64,000 nucleotides of DNA from Pseudomonadota bacterium (GCA_023451735.1 JAEXYH010000020.1:1-64000), one strand, 5' to 3'. Positions 43,036-52,478 are shown, counted from the stretch's first letter. The notes: a model not told the origin generated them from the letters alone. A program made the numbers and translations.

Positions 43036-43907
43036 CAAACTTCTCCCGCCCGTTCGAGCACGCGGTCGGCGTCCAGCACCGCGTCAGCCATCCGCAAGGC
43101 ATCGAGATTGCCCGCTACGTTGTGAACCCTGAAAATCGACGCACCGGCAAGTCGCAGCATCGCGGTTGTGGCAGCCGTTGCGAAATCCCGCTCCGCCGCC
43201 ACCTCGCGCATAGAAACAGCTCCGACAAAGCGTTTTCTCGATGTGCCGACCAGAAGCGGGAAGCCCAGAGAATGAAGCTCCCTGCAGCGGGCCATCAACT
43301 CGCTATTATGGTCCTGCTTCTGAACAAAGCCGAAACCGGGATCAAGCACGATTGCATCGCCTGCAATGCCGGCTGCTTTCGCCATATGGAGCGACTCGTC
43401 GAAAAACACTCGTTCGTCCTCGATGATATCCTCATGAAGGTTATCACGCCCGCGTGCAGTATACATGATGCAGAGCCCGGCTTCGCTTTCAGAAACGACA
43501 TGTGCCATCTGCGGATCATGCCGCAATCCGTAAACGTCGTTGACGAGATGCGCCCCGGCAGCGATGGCCAACCTTGCGGTATCCGCGCGGTAAGTATCGA
43601 CGGAAATAAGCACGTCGGTTTCCTGCGCCAGCTTTTCGATGACAGGCAGGATACGATCCTGCTCCTCAGATGCAGTCACGGGGGCTGCGCCCGGCCGCGT
43701 CGACTCGCCGCCGATATCGAGAATGGATGCACCTTCGCCTATACAGGCAAGACCATGCGCGACAGCGTTTGCGACATCGATATAGCGCCCACCATCGGAA
43801 AAACTGTCGGGGGTCACGTTGACGATCGCCATGATGTGGCCGGTGACACCAAGCGTCACGCTACGGCCATGGGCAAGACGCCAGACGCTGTTGCGCGATG
43901 ATGTCAC
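43035..43907 (-). CDS. folP: Dihydropteroate synthase
   Basis: About 290 residues with the DHPS signatures MAIVNVTPDSFSDGGRY, ILDIGGESTRPGA, LISVDTYRADTARLA, VNDVYGLRHDPQM and LVGTSRKRFVGA; it joins p-aminobenzoate to hydroxymethyl-dihydropterin pyrophosphate and is the sulfonamide target. No ATG precedes the conserved region; the GTG at 43907 gives TSSRNSVWRLAHGRS, and a TTG ten codons upstream is the alternative. First gene of the folate operon. Confidence 0.94.
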   Translation of the reverse strand: MTSSRNSVWRLAHGRSVTLGVTGHIMAIVNVTPDSFSDGGRYIDVANAVAHGLACIGEGASILDIGGESTRPGAAPVTASEEQDRILPVIEKLAQETDVLISVDTYRADTARLAIAAGAHLVNDVYGLRHDPQMAHVVSESEAGLCIMYTARGRDNLHEDIIEDERVFFDESLHMAKAAGIAGDAIVLDPGFGFVQKQDHNSELMARCRELHSLGFPLLVGTSRKRFVGAVSMREVAAERDFATAATTAMLRLAGASIFRVHNVAGNLDALRMADAVLDADRVLERAGEV

Positions 43908-44013
43908 AAATGATCCATCTTTTTGAAAGTAACGCAAATTTTCATGCCTTCATGTTGCACTTGCGCAGCCTATGCCCCAAGCTCGTTTCAACTTCAACGT
44001 ACCAGGCCAGAGA

Positions 44014-44634
44014 ATGTTTTTGATGCGCAGAGTCCACCGAGTTTTCGGTGCAGCCTTCCTACTCTGTGTGATCTCGATCCCGGCGCAGGCAGAACCTCTT
44101 ATTTCCAAATCCTATTCCTACTTCCGTATCGGCGGCCGAACGGCCGAAGAACTCGACAAGGAACTGGAACGCCACGGTCCCGTCACCAGGACCAGCGGGC
44201 ACCGACATCCCGGCGCGACCGAGATCAAGTTCGGCGGAGAGGTAACCTATGTGGAGCGCGGCAAACGTTGTACCGTCGGCGGCGCCAAGGTGACCTTGCG
44301 TACCCACATCATCCTGCCCCGCTGGAGCAACGGCGGCAAGGCCGAGAAAGATCTTCGCTTCATCTGGGGCACGCTGTCGTCCGATATCAAGCGGCATGAG
44401 GAACGACATGCCGAAATCGCCCGTAACTACGCCCGCATGCTGGAGCGGGAACTGCTTGACCTGCCACCCCGCAGGACATGTGACGACGTCGAAGCCATGG
44501 TGACCGAAACGACGCGGCGCGTGCTTGCGGAACACGACCAGCAACAGGCCCGTTTCGATCAGGTCGAGGCCAGGAATTTCGATGCCCGCATGGCACGGCT
44601 TCTGCAATATCGCATCGACCAGCGGCAGCGATAG
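44014..44634 (+). CDS. Secreted DUF922 family protein (putative zinc protease)
   Basis: About 206 residues with a signal peptide (MRRVHRVFGAAFLLCVISIP, cleavage after AQA). The mature part has FRIGGRTAEELDKELERHGP, TEIKFGGEV and SDIKRHEERHAEIARNYARM; the HEERH motif fits the HExxH zinc-protease signature of DUF922, so a periplasmic metalloprotease is predicted but not shown. A coiled C-terminal half follows. ATG at 44014 and 44023 are both possible starts. Confidence 0.8.
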   Translation: MFLMRRVHRVFGAAFLLCVISIPAQAEPLISKSYSYFRIGGRTAEELDKELERHGPVTRTSGHRHPGATEIKFGGEVTYVERGKRCTVGGAKVTLRTHIILPRWSNGGKAEKDLRFIWGTLSSDIKRHEERHAEIARNYARMLERELLDLPPRRTCDDVEAMVTETTRRVLAEHDQQQARFDQVEARNFDARMARLLQYRIDQRQR

Positions 44635-44764
44635 GCGCCAATAGAGCCTGCCGGATCCAAGCTTGCACCAGGCTTGCGCCGACACCTGCGATTAAAGGGT
44701 GATTTGTTGCGATGGCCAGGCGAGAGCCAGCCATCTATACATTAGATGTAAATTACATATATAA

Positions 44765-44972
44765 GATAGCTGACAGCCGGATTCGCCCTTTGCGCGACAA
44801 GTATCCATCGGTACCGGCCAAGGCCGACCTTTCCGGCCCGCATTCTTTGGTGGCGTTTCCGTTTGCTGCGTTCCCCTGGCGCTGAACCTGAGCCGAAGGT
44901 GTAACCTCCCTCGCCTGCCGGCTGTGCGCCCACCTCGCCTCGCTCACCATTCAAGGAGCGAGGCTATTTTTT
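44765..44972 (+). ncRNA. Candidate structured RNA of unknown family
   Basis: In the 355-base gap between two convergent genes, ACAGCCGG (44773-44780) pairs perfectly with CCGGCTGT (44918-44925), closing a roughly 150-base domain with internal GGCC-rich stems. Directly after it, GCCTCGCT (44937) and AGCGAGGC (44957) form an 8-bp hairpin followed by TATTTTTT, a plus-strand intrinsic terminator; the opposite strand has no T tract. An AT-rich stretch (TACATATATAAGAT) just upstream could hold a promoter. No convincing reading frame spans it. I could not match it to 6S, 4.5S, RNase P RNA, tmRNA or a known riboswitch. Confidence 0.5.
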
Positions 44973-44989
44973 GAGGAGAGGAAAAGGGC

Positions 44990-45310
44990 TCAGGCCTGAC
45001 GCTCGGGAATATTGACGACGAGGCCGTCGAAGTCGGCCTTCATCTTGATCTGACAGGAAAGACGCGAGGTCGGACGCACATCGAAGGCGAAGTCCAGCAT
45101 GTCTTCTTCCATCGGCGCCGGCGGGCCGACCCTTTCCGTCCACTCCTCGTCGACATAGACATGACAGGTGGCACAGGCGCAGGCGCCGCCGCATTCCGCA
45201 TCGATGCCGGGAACCGAGTTGCGTACGGCATTCTCCATTACCGTCGAGCCATTATCCGCATCGATTTCGAAGCGTGTGCCGTCGAAGGCTACGATGGTCA
45301 ATTTCGTCAT
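44990..45310 (-). CDS. Adrenodoxin-type 2Fe-2S ferredoxin
   Basis: A 106-residue ferredoxin: MTKLTIVAFDGTRFEIDADN, the cluster loop AECGGACACATCHVYVDEEW (C-x5-C-x2-C) and the fourth ligand in SRLSCQIKMKADFDGLVVNIP. This is the vertebrate-type/adrenodoxin fold that supplies electrons to P450s or to iron-sulfur cluster assembly. ATG at 45310 gives the conserved N-terminus; the in-frame extension to 45379 has no support. It converges with the candidate RNA at 44765. Confidence 0.93.
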   Translation of the reverse strand: MTKLTIVAFDGTRFEIDADNGSTVMENAVRNSVPGIDAECGGACACATCHVYVDEEWTERVGPPAPMEEDMLDFAFDVRPTSRLSCQIKMKADFDGLVVNIPERQA

Positions 45311-45449
45311 TTTGGGAAGATCCGGGTTGGGGGCACGCGCCCCTTGGAAGCCTTGGGTAAACCCCGTCTGTGCCACCAAACTGCCGGTTCAGTCAATCGT
45401 GCGGACGACGCCGACTTTGCTGCCGGCGTCCGAAGGTCAAACGATTTCG

Positions 45450-45821
45450 TCAGCGGCAAAGGCCGGTGATGAAATTTTCGACCTCGATGATTGCAGAGTG
45501 AAGCGTGGCCATTGCGGCGGGATCGCCGGGATCGGCTTCCAGACGTGCAGCCGCAGCGGACACTTTGAAGGCGCCAACGGCATTGGCCGATCCCTTCAGC
45601 CGGTGGGAAAGCGCGGTGATGCCCGCCGCTTCGATCATTGCGATTTCCTGTACGAGGCAACGCGCCTGGCGGGCGAACATCTGTAGGATTTCGGTTTCCA
45701 GCGCCTTATCCCCCATCGTCTGATTTGCCAGATGGACGAGGTCGATCGGACGATCCTTGGACGGGCGCGCCGCCTTATGATTTTCGGGAGATTCGAAAGC
45801 GACGCGGGCTACCGTTGCCAT
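45450..45821 (-). CDS. Hpt-domain (histidine phosphotransfer) protein
   Basis: A 123-residue single-domain Hpt protein. The phosphorylatable His is about residue 73 in ALSHRLKGSANAVGAFKVS, the standard H-x-L-K-G-x-S/A motif, within a four-helix bundle. It has no kinase or receiver domain and no neighbouring kinase. ChpT, the usual CckA partner, is a different fold, so this is not ChpT; its relay partners are unknown. It is divergent from the GPR gene across a 460-base gap. Confidence 0.85.
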   Translation of the reverse strand: MATVARVAFESPENHKAARPSKDRPIDLVHLANQTMGDKALETEILQMFARQARCLVQEIAMIEAAGITALSHRLKGSANAVGAFKVSAAAARLEADPGDPAAMATLHSAIIEVENFITGLCR

Positions 45822-46284
45822 CTGCTGGATTCCTTGCTTTATAATGATCTCAACTCCGGATTGTCCGTCAAGCCCATGGTTATCCCGTTAAATTTCGGCA
45901 CAAACGCGTCGCAAATCTTCGCAAATGGTTAATTTGCGTTAAAGTGCCGTGATTGCAGGGGTTTCATCCTGAGACGTGGTTTAAATCCTGTTAACAAGGA
46001 CGGCGGGACGGTATCACAGTGACGCGTTTCGTTTGTGCGAAAACGCCGATTGTGCCACTACAATACGGTTGAATGGGTCACTGGAACTTTGCGGTGACCG
46101 ATGTGGGACGGTCGGTAAGCTTTCATTATCATCCATTTGAAAGAACGACCGTCGAATGAAATTGTAACAGGTGATCTCAGGCTCTAGGGCTGACGATCTC
46201 CGGCATGAGTATTCCGCTCATCGATCTGCAGGCGGCAGCAAGTCGAGTGGAATGCCGGGCGTGTATGTAACGAGGCGTAACCGC
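45822..46284. promoter_or_regulatory. Hpt-GPR divergent regulatory region
   Basis: A 463-base gap with no convincing gene. It contains ATGGTTAA at 45925-45932 (TTAACCAT on the minus strand), followed by TTTGCGTTAA, and TTTAAATCCTGTTAAC near 45980 (TTTA-N7-TTAA). These resemble CtrA-type boxes but the spacing is not fully canonical. The upstream open frame ending at 46284 in the GPR frame lacks a ribosome binding site and was not used. Confidence 0.4.
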
Positions 46285-49200
46285 ATGGCGAAGAACACCA
46301 GCAATGAATCGATCGACGAAACCGCATTCCAGGCATTGGAAGATGCGCTGAAGATCGATTTCAACGATGAACCGCCCCGCGACAAATCCCAGTCGTCCGC
46401 CTCGGAGGCCAGAGTGTCTGACAAGCCACGATCCCGCCCTGCCCCGTCTCAAACAATACCCCCGCGTCGCGAAGCGGCTGCAGAAGCGCCGCGCCAGTCC
46501 TCATCCGATCCGGCACCGCGTCAGCCTGCTTTCGAACCCGCCAACGATGCCGGCCGCCGCAATACTGCGTCGATCATGCGCGCGCTGGACGGCGGTTCGG
46601 TTCGCGGCGCAATCCGCAATGCTTCGATCATCTCCATTCTCTGGGCGGTCGCCGGTATCGGTCTCGGGCAGTTGATCTATGGCGGAGCGCTCTTCGAGAT
46701 CACCTCGGTCGCCGGTGTTCTCGCGGCTCCTGGCCTCGTCGCGCTTGCCGTCGGCATTCTGGTTCCGATCCTGCTCTTCTTCGCATTCGCTATAATGATG
46801 GCCCGTGCCCAGGACTTAAGAAACGCTGCACGATCCATGGCCGAGGTCGCTCTGCGCCTCTCGGAGCCGGAAACCGTCGCATCCGAACGCATCATGAGCG
46901 TCGGCCAGGCCGTTCGCCGCGAAGTCTCCGCGATGAACGAAGGCATCGAACGTACGATTGCCCGTGCCGCCGAACTGGAAGTGCTCGTCCATTCTGAAGT
47001 CAACGCGCTGGAACGCAGCTACAGCGACAACGAGATGCGTGTGCGCGGCCTCGTGCAGGAGCTTGGCTCCGAGCGCGAAGCGATCGTCAATCACGCCGAG
47101 CGCATCCGTTCGTCGATGGTCGGCGCCCATGACCAGCTCAAGGAAGAGCTGGCACTCGCAACCGAAGAAATCTCGATCCGCCTCGCCACATCCGGCGAAG
47201 CCTTTGCCTCGATGATCGATACCCGCGCTGCGGCGCTGATGGAAAAGTCCGACGCTGCCGGCGAAGCACTGGCGTCGCTGCTTTCGACCAAGACGGAAAA
47301 CCTGATCGATACGCTGACGACTTCCGGCATGGCATTGTCGACGGAATTCGACATCCGGCTGGAAATGCTCGGCATGACCATGTCGGAAAAGGGCGAAGCG
47401 ATCCTGTCGTCCTTCGAGACCCGCGCGTCCACCCTCGATGCCAATACCGAAAAACTGAATGCGGCGCTTGCAGACCGTACGCGCCAGCTGAACGAAACCC
47501 TGATCGCCCGCACGAAGGAGATCACCGAAGGGCTTTCCAACAGCGAAAAGACGATCACCGGTTCGCTCGACGGCGTGCTGACCGCTCTCAATCGTTCTCT
47601 CGACGACAAGAGTGCCTCTTTCCGTCAGAGCCTGCAATCCGCAGCCGACGACGCGGCCATGGATCTCGACCTTCGCACCGGCTTTTTCGAAGAGCGCCTT
47701 CACACGACGATCGGCCATCTCAGCACGTCGTTCGACGCGGGTCTGTCGCAGTTCACGACTGCCTTCGACCAGCGTGCCGGCAGCCTGGACAGCAAGCTGA
47801 TGGACAGCCTCGCTCGTATCAATGAGACTGTCGCCGGCGGTCAGGAAGCAATCGACGGCATCCTTTCGTCCAGCATCGAACGCATCGGCAATGCGTTGAC
47901 CGACCAGCAGTTCGCGCTGGCAACGACACTCGGAACGGGCCAGGAAGTTCTGGATTCCATGCTCGAAAGCCGCTCGAAGGAATTTTCCGACGCGCTGGCT
48001 GCGCGCAGCAGCGAAATCAGCGGAGCCTTCGGCGACGCGCACAACAAGATCGACATGATCATGGCAGCGCGTGGCGGCGAGATTTCGGCCAGCCTCGCTG
48101 ACAGCCAGAAGCGTTTCGAAGACAGCATTTCCAGCCGCACCTCGGCCATTATCGAATCTGTCACGGAAAGCCACGAGCGCTTTGCCGGGGCCGTTGACGA
48201 AAAGGCCGGTGCCCTGCAGTCGCTGATGGCGGAAACGCCGGATCGCCTGGCCTCCATTCTCGACCAGAAGAGCGAAGCGATTACGCGTGCACTCTCGGAA
48301 AGCGAACTGCGCCTGACCGACGAAATGGATAAGCGTGCCACCGCACTCGACACCACGCTTGCCTCCAACCGCGACCGCCTGTCGGAAATCCTCGACGACA
48401 AGTCGATGGAAATCTCCACCTCGCTGATGCTGCACGAAGATCGTCTGACGACGGCGCTCACCGACCACGCGTCCAATGTGGTCAACAGCGTTGCCGATGC
48501 GGATTCGCGTCTGGAAGAAGCCTTTGCAAAACGTGCGGACGCTATCCGCGAAGCCTTTGCCGACAACCAGCTCAATCTCGACATCTCGCTCGAAAGCCGC
48601 ACATCGGAACTCGCCAACCTGCTGCAGAGCGGCAGTGACCGTCTCGAACAGACCGTCGGCGGCGCCGCCGGCCGGATAGAGACAGCGTTGTCCGAGGGTA
48701 CCGAGCGCTTCGACGTGACGATGGGCGATGGCCTGCAACGCATGGATACGTCGCTGACGGCAGCCAATGAGCAGCTTAGCGCGACGCATGAACAGATCGC
48801 GTCTTCGCTTAATGCGGCGCATGGTCAGATCGCCACTTCGCTCACCACAGCGCATGAGCAGATCACTTCTTCGCTCGGCGCGGCTCACGATCAGATGGCC
48901 TCGTCGCTCGACGCCGGTCATGAACGGATTTCCGGAACGCTCGGCACGGCCGCGCGCCAGATCAGCGACACGCTTGCAACCAGCGGCGACCAGCTTACCG
49001 AAACCGTCGGTTCGGCCCATCTGCGTATGGCCGATGTGCTTGGACAGGCGAGCCGCGAGATGTCCGAGACGCTCGATACCGGCCACGACCGCCTGCGCAC
49101 GACGCTCGACGAACGCGCGGCCACGATCGCCGGCACCCTGACGGATGCTCGTGACCAGATCGACACCCTGATGATGGATCAGGCCACCTCGATCGGCACC

Positions 49201-52200
49201 ACGATTGCCACAAGCGCCGGCATGCTGGAAATGTCGCTCGAAACCCAGCAGGAAGCACTGCGTGCGACGATCGACACCGCAGGCGAGACGCTGGATATGC
49301 GTCTGCGCGATAATGTCGGCGCAATTGCCGGCCAGATCGGCGATGCAGCTCGCGAAATCAGCCAATCGACGGACGCCTTCACCTCGCGGGTCGAACAGAC
49401 AGTCGGCGGCGTTTCGACAGCGCTCGACACGGCCGGAAGCCGCATCGAAGTGACCTTCGGCGGGTTGGAAGACCGTATCCGTAACGAAGTCCTCAGCGTC
49501 AGCGCGATCGTCGATACCGCCGGCAACAGTCTGGCGGATGCACTCGGTGCCCGTACGGCCGAACTTGAGCGCATTTCCAATGCGGCTGCCGACCGGGTCT
49601 CCGACGCCGTCAACAGCCGCGGCATCGAGATTGAACGCGCGACCGGCGAGGCTGCGGAACGTATCACCCGCACCATCGACGAGCGGACAAACGCTCTCGA
49701 ACAGACCAGCGCGGATGCCGCCGCCCGCATCGCGGAAACGCTCGACGGCCGCACAGCCCATATCGAGGAACGTTTCGGCACCATGGACCGGGCGCTCTCC
49801 TTCGGCCTCGAAAACGTCGCCAAGACGATCGAAGGCAAGGCCGTCGGCCTCGCCTCCTCGCTTCGTGAGGCGGTCGTCGAAGCCGGCCAGGGCATGAACA
49901 ACGAAGCCAGCCGTTCGGCGGAAACGCTGTCTCGCGCCGGCTCCGAGTTCACCCAGGAGCTCACCAGCCGCAACGAGGAGTTCACCCGTTCGATCGAGGA
50001 TCGCTCCAACGAGATCGTTGGCCGCATCTCCGAAACGCAGAGCCGCCTCGCCGGCCAGGCTGCAACCGTTGCCCAGGCCTTCTCCGAAGCCGGCAGCGCC
50101 ATCGTCAACAAGGTTGCGGAAGCCGACAAGCTTGTGAAGCAGCAGGTTGAGGCGATTTCCACCGCGCTCGGCAATGCCGAACAGGCACTCGACAGCCGCG
50201 GCCAGTCGATCCGTTCGACCCTGTCGGACGCAGCAGGTGAACTCGATGTGGCACTCGATGCCGTCGACCGCGCACTTGCCGCCCGTGGCGACGCCATCCG
50301 TACCGCGCTCGACACCCGCTCCCGCGATCTCAACTCGATGCTTGCAAGCCGTTCCGAGGAACTGTCACGCCTGCTCGACGAGAAGGCGAAGCCGATGGTC
50401 GAGGCCTATATCGAAACCGGCCGGACTGCTGCCGAACTTATGGAAGCTGCAGCCCAGCAGGGTGCCGAGCGTCTGACAACCGCCTCGCAGCAGAGCGCTG
50501 AGCGCATGACGGCAGCCACGCAGCAGACTGCCGAATTGCTGACCTCTTCTTCACAACAGAGCGCGGAACGCCTCGCATCTGCTGCGAAAGAAACCAGCGC
50601 CCGTATCCGCGAGGAAAACGCGGCCCTGGTCGACGCAATAGCCGCTCGTACCAACGAAACGCTTGCCGCGCTCAACCAGCGCACGGAAGCCGCAGCCCAT
50701 ATGGTTCGCGGCGCCGAGCAGAGCCTGCTTGCCAATGTCGACGGCATTATCGAGCGGCTTTCGAGCAGCAACGTCAATATCGCTACGCTCGTCGAGAGCG
50801 CAGCCGAACAGCTGGCGGCTACCGACCAGAAGCTTGACCAGACCGCATCGCGTTTCGCCCATTCGGCAGGTTCGGCGGCGGATCTGGTCGCCGGCTCGAC
50901 GCGCCTTCTGGAAAACAACATCGACCGTCTGGTCAATATTTCCGGCCAGACGCTCAGCCAGGTTGGCGGTATCGTCGGACGGTTCGAAGATCACTCCAAG
51001 GTTCTCGCCCAGGCATCCGAGCTTCTCAATGCTGCCCAGTCGAACCTCGTCAGCACGCTGGACGAACGCCAGGATGCGCTGCGCAGCCTGTCGGTTGGCC
51101 TGGTCAAGCGTTCCGACGAGATCGAGGCAACGCTGCGCAATTTGACTGCACTGGTCGATGGTGCCTTCGAACGCGCCGAAGAGCGCACCGCCAATGTCGG
51201 CGACAAGCTGCGTGAGGGCCTGCATGCTTCCTTCGTCGATATCGGTCGTCGCCTCGGCGAGACCCAGCAGCGTGCAGAGCACACCGCCCAGGTCATGCGC
51301 GCCGCCCTGCTCGATGCCGGCGACGAAGCCAATCGCACGATCGAGACGACCCTTTCGGACGCCGAAAAGCGTGCCCGCGAACTGGCGGAACAGATGCGCG
51401 GCAATATCTCCGGTTCGCTGACCGATGTGGACCGCCTGATGGGCGAAGCCTCACAGCGTTCCGACACGGCTGCCAAGCACCTGCGCGAAACGCTTCGCCA
51501 GTCCGTCGAGGAAGCGGTCGGCCGCTTCTCCGGCGCCACCGACGAAATCCGCCGCTCGGCGCAGGATATCCGCCAGGAACTCGATGCGACACGCTCGGAA
51601 CTGAAGCGCGGTGCATTCGACCTGCCGGAAGAGGCCAAGGAAAGCGCTGCCGCCATGCGTCGCGCCGTTTCGGAGCAGATCAAGGCGCTGCAGGAAATCT
51701 CCCAGCTCGTCGGCCGCTCGTCACAACAGCTCGAAGTTGCCGAAGCCAGCCAGGCCAAGGTATCGCTCACGCAAAACGGCCCGACCGCGCCGATCCGTCC
51801 GCAGCAGCAGATTGCTCAGCAGCCGGCTCCGGTGTCCGCTCCGGCGCAGCCGCCGCGCAACGACGCCTACTCCGCTGGTGTGTTGCGAGGCAGCCTTCCG
51901 ACGGGCAAGCCGGCTCCTGCCGCCGCCCCGACGGCACGCCCTGCCGAGACGACGACTCCAGCCGGCCAGGGCGGCTGGATCAGCGACCTCCTGCGCGGCG
52001 CATCCCGCGACGAGACCGCAGGTCAGGCTCCCGCCCGCGCACCGGCTGCCCGCCCGGCAGAACCAGCCCAGGCGCCGCGGACAGCCAATGGCGACAACCG
52101 CAACCCCCGTCACATGGTGGAATCGCTCAACTCGCTTTCGGTCGATATCGCTCGCGCCATCGACCATGACGCCTCGGTCGACCTGTGGCGCCGCTACCAG

Positions 52201-52455
52201 CGCGGCGAGCGCGATGTCTTTACCCGTCGGCTCTACACGCTGAAGGGCCAGCAGACATTCGACGATATCAAGCGCAAATATGATCGCGAGCCGGAATTCC
52301 GGACCGCCGTCGACCGCTACATCTCGGACTTCGAGAAGCTGCTGGCGGACGTCGCCCGCACCGACCGCGACCGTACCGTGACCCAGAGCTATCTGACCTC
52401 CGATACCGGCAAGGTCTACACGATGCTCGCCCACGCAGCCGGTCGCTTCGGCTGA
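46285..52455 (+). CDS. gpr: Growth Pole Ring (GPR/RgsE)-like giant apolipoprotein-repeat protein
   Basis: A 2056-residue protein. Residues 1-100 are polar and Pro-rich; two membrane helices lie at about 113-133 and 146-172 (ending LLFFAFAIMMARAQDLRNAA); about 1700 residues of alpha-helical repeats (S/T-L-E-x-R-x-x-x-I style) follow, then a Pro/Ala linker and a short C-terminal domain (SLSVDIARAIDHDASVDLWR, ending DTGKVYTMLAHAAGRFG). Two blocks are clear 11-residue tandem repeats (residues about 830-885 and 1386-1440). Size, paired N-terminal helices and apolipoprotein A1/A4/E-like repeats match Agrobacterium GPR, a ring at the growth pole needed for polar growth and rod shape. GAGG lies 9 bases before the ATG. 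Terminator at 52479. Confidence 0.85.
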   Translation: MAKNTSNESIDETAFQALEDALKIDFNDEPPRDKSQSSASEARVSDKPRSRPAPSQTIPPRREAAAEAPRQSSSDPAPRQPAFEPANDAGRRNTASIMRALDGGSVRGAIRNASIISILWAVAGIGLGQLIYGGALFEITSVAGVLAAPGLVALAVGILVPILLFFAFAIMMARAQDLRNAARSMAEVALRLSEPETVASERIMSVGQAVRREVSAMNEGIERTIARAAELEVLVHSEVNALERSYSDNEMRVRGLVQELGSEREAIVNHAERIRSSMVGAHDQLKEELALATEEISIRLATSGEAFASMIDTRAAALMEKSDAAGEALASLLSTKTENLIDTLTTSGMALSTEFDIRLEMLGMTMSEKGEAILSSFETRASTLDANTEKLNAALADRTRQLNETLIARTKEITEGLSNSEKTITGSLDGVLTALNRSLDDKSASFRQSLQSAADDAAMDLDLRTGFFEERLHTTIGHLSTSFDAGLSQFTTAFDQRAGSLDSKLMDSLARINETVAGGQEAIDGILSSSIERIGNALTDQQFALATTLGTGQEVLDSMLESRSKEFSDALAARSSEISGAFGDAHNKIDMIMAARGGEISASLADSQKRFEDSISSRTSAIIESVTESHERFAGAVDEKAGALQSLMAETPDRLASILDQKSEAITRALSESELRLTDEMDKRATALDTTLASNRDRLSEILDDKSMEISTSLMLHEDRLTTALTDHASNVVNSVADADSRLEEAFAKRADAIREAFADNQLNLDISLESRTSELANLLQSGSDRLEQTVGGAAGRIETALSEGTERFDVTMGDGLQRMDTSLTAANEQLSATHEQIASSLNAAHGQIATSLTTAHEQITSSLGAAHDQMASSLDAGHERISGTLGTAARQISDTLATSGDQLTETVGSAHLRMADVLGQASREMSETLDTGHDRLRTTLDERAATIAGTLTDARDQIDTLMMDQATSIGTTIATSAGMLEMSLETQQEALRATIDTAGETLDMRLRDNVGAIAGQIGDAAREISQSTDAFTSRVEQTVGGVSTALDTAGSRIEVTFGGLEDRIRNEVLSVSAIVDTAGNSLADALGARTAELERISNAAADRVSDAVNSRGIEIERATGEAAERITRTIDERTNALEQTSADAAARIAETLDGRTAHIEERFGTMDRALSFGLENVAKTIEGKAVGLASSLREAVVEAGQGMNNEASRSAETLSRAGSEFTQELTSRNEEFTRSIEDRSNEIVGRISETQSRLAGQAATVAQAFSEAGSAIVNKVAEADKLVKQQVEAISTALGNAEQALDSRGQSIRSTLSDAAGELDVALDAVDRALAARGDAIRTALDTRSRDLNSMLASRSEELSRLLDEKAKPMVEAYIETGRTAAELMEAAAQQGAERLTTASQQSAERMTAATQQTAELLTSSSQQSAERLASAAKETSARIREENAALVDAIAARTNETLAALNQRTEAAAHMVRGAEQSLLANVDGIIERLSSSNVNIATLVESAAEQLAATDQKLDQTASRFAHSAGSAADLVAGSTRLLENNIDRLVNISGQTLSQVGGIVGRFEDHSKVLAQASELLNAAQSNLVSTLDERQDALRSLSVGLVKRSDEIEATLRNLTALVDGAFERAEERTANVGDKLREGLHASFVDIGRRLGETQQRAEHTAQVMRAALLDAGDEANRTIETTLSDAEKRARELAEQMRGNISGSLTDVDRLMGEASQRSDTAAKHLRETLRQSVEEAVGRFSGATDEIRRSAQDIRQELDATRSELKRGAFDLPEEAKESAAAMRRAVSEQIKALQEISQLVGRSSQQLEVAEASQAKVSLTQNGPTAPIRPQQQIAQQPAPVSAPAQPPRNDAYSAGVLRGSLPTGKPAPAAAPTARPAETTTPAGQGGWISDLLRGASRDETAGQAPARAPAARPAEPAQAPRTANGDNRNPRHMVESLNSLSVDIARAIDHDASVDLWRRYQRGERDVFTRRLYTLKGQQTFDDIKRKYDREPEFRTAVDRYISDFEKLLADVARTDRDRTVTQSYLTSDTGKVYTMLAHAAGRFG

Positions 52456-52478
52456 GCCGAAGCACTGCGGATGACACA

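Noticed and set aside
44765..44972. 6S RNA, 4.5S RNA, RNase P RNA, tmRNA or a cobalamin riboswitch as identity of the candidate RNA
   Set aside because: The diagnostic conserved blocks of these RNAs are not present, and the gene neighbourhood is not the usual one for 6S RNA; I left it unassigned.
46816..49761. 981-codon open frame antisense to the GPR gene
   Set aside because: It is a by-product of repetitive, GC-rich codon usage in GPR; the translation has no family resemblance and no ribosome binding site, while the sense frame has membrane helices and known repeats.
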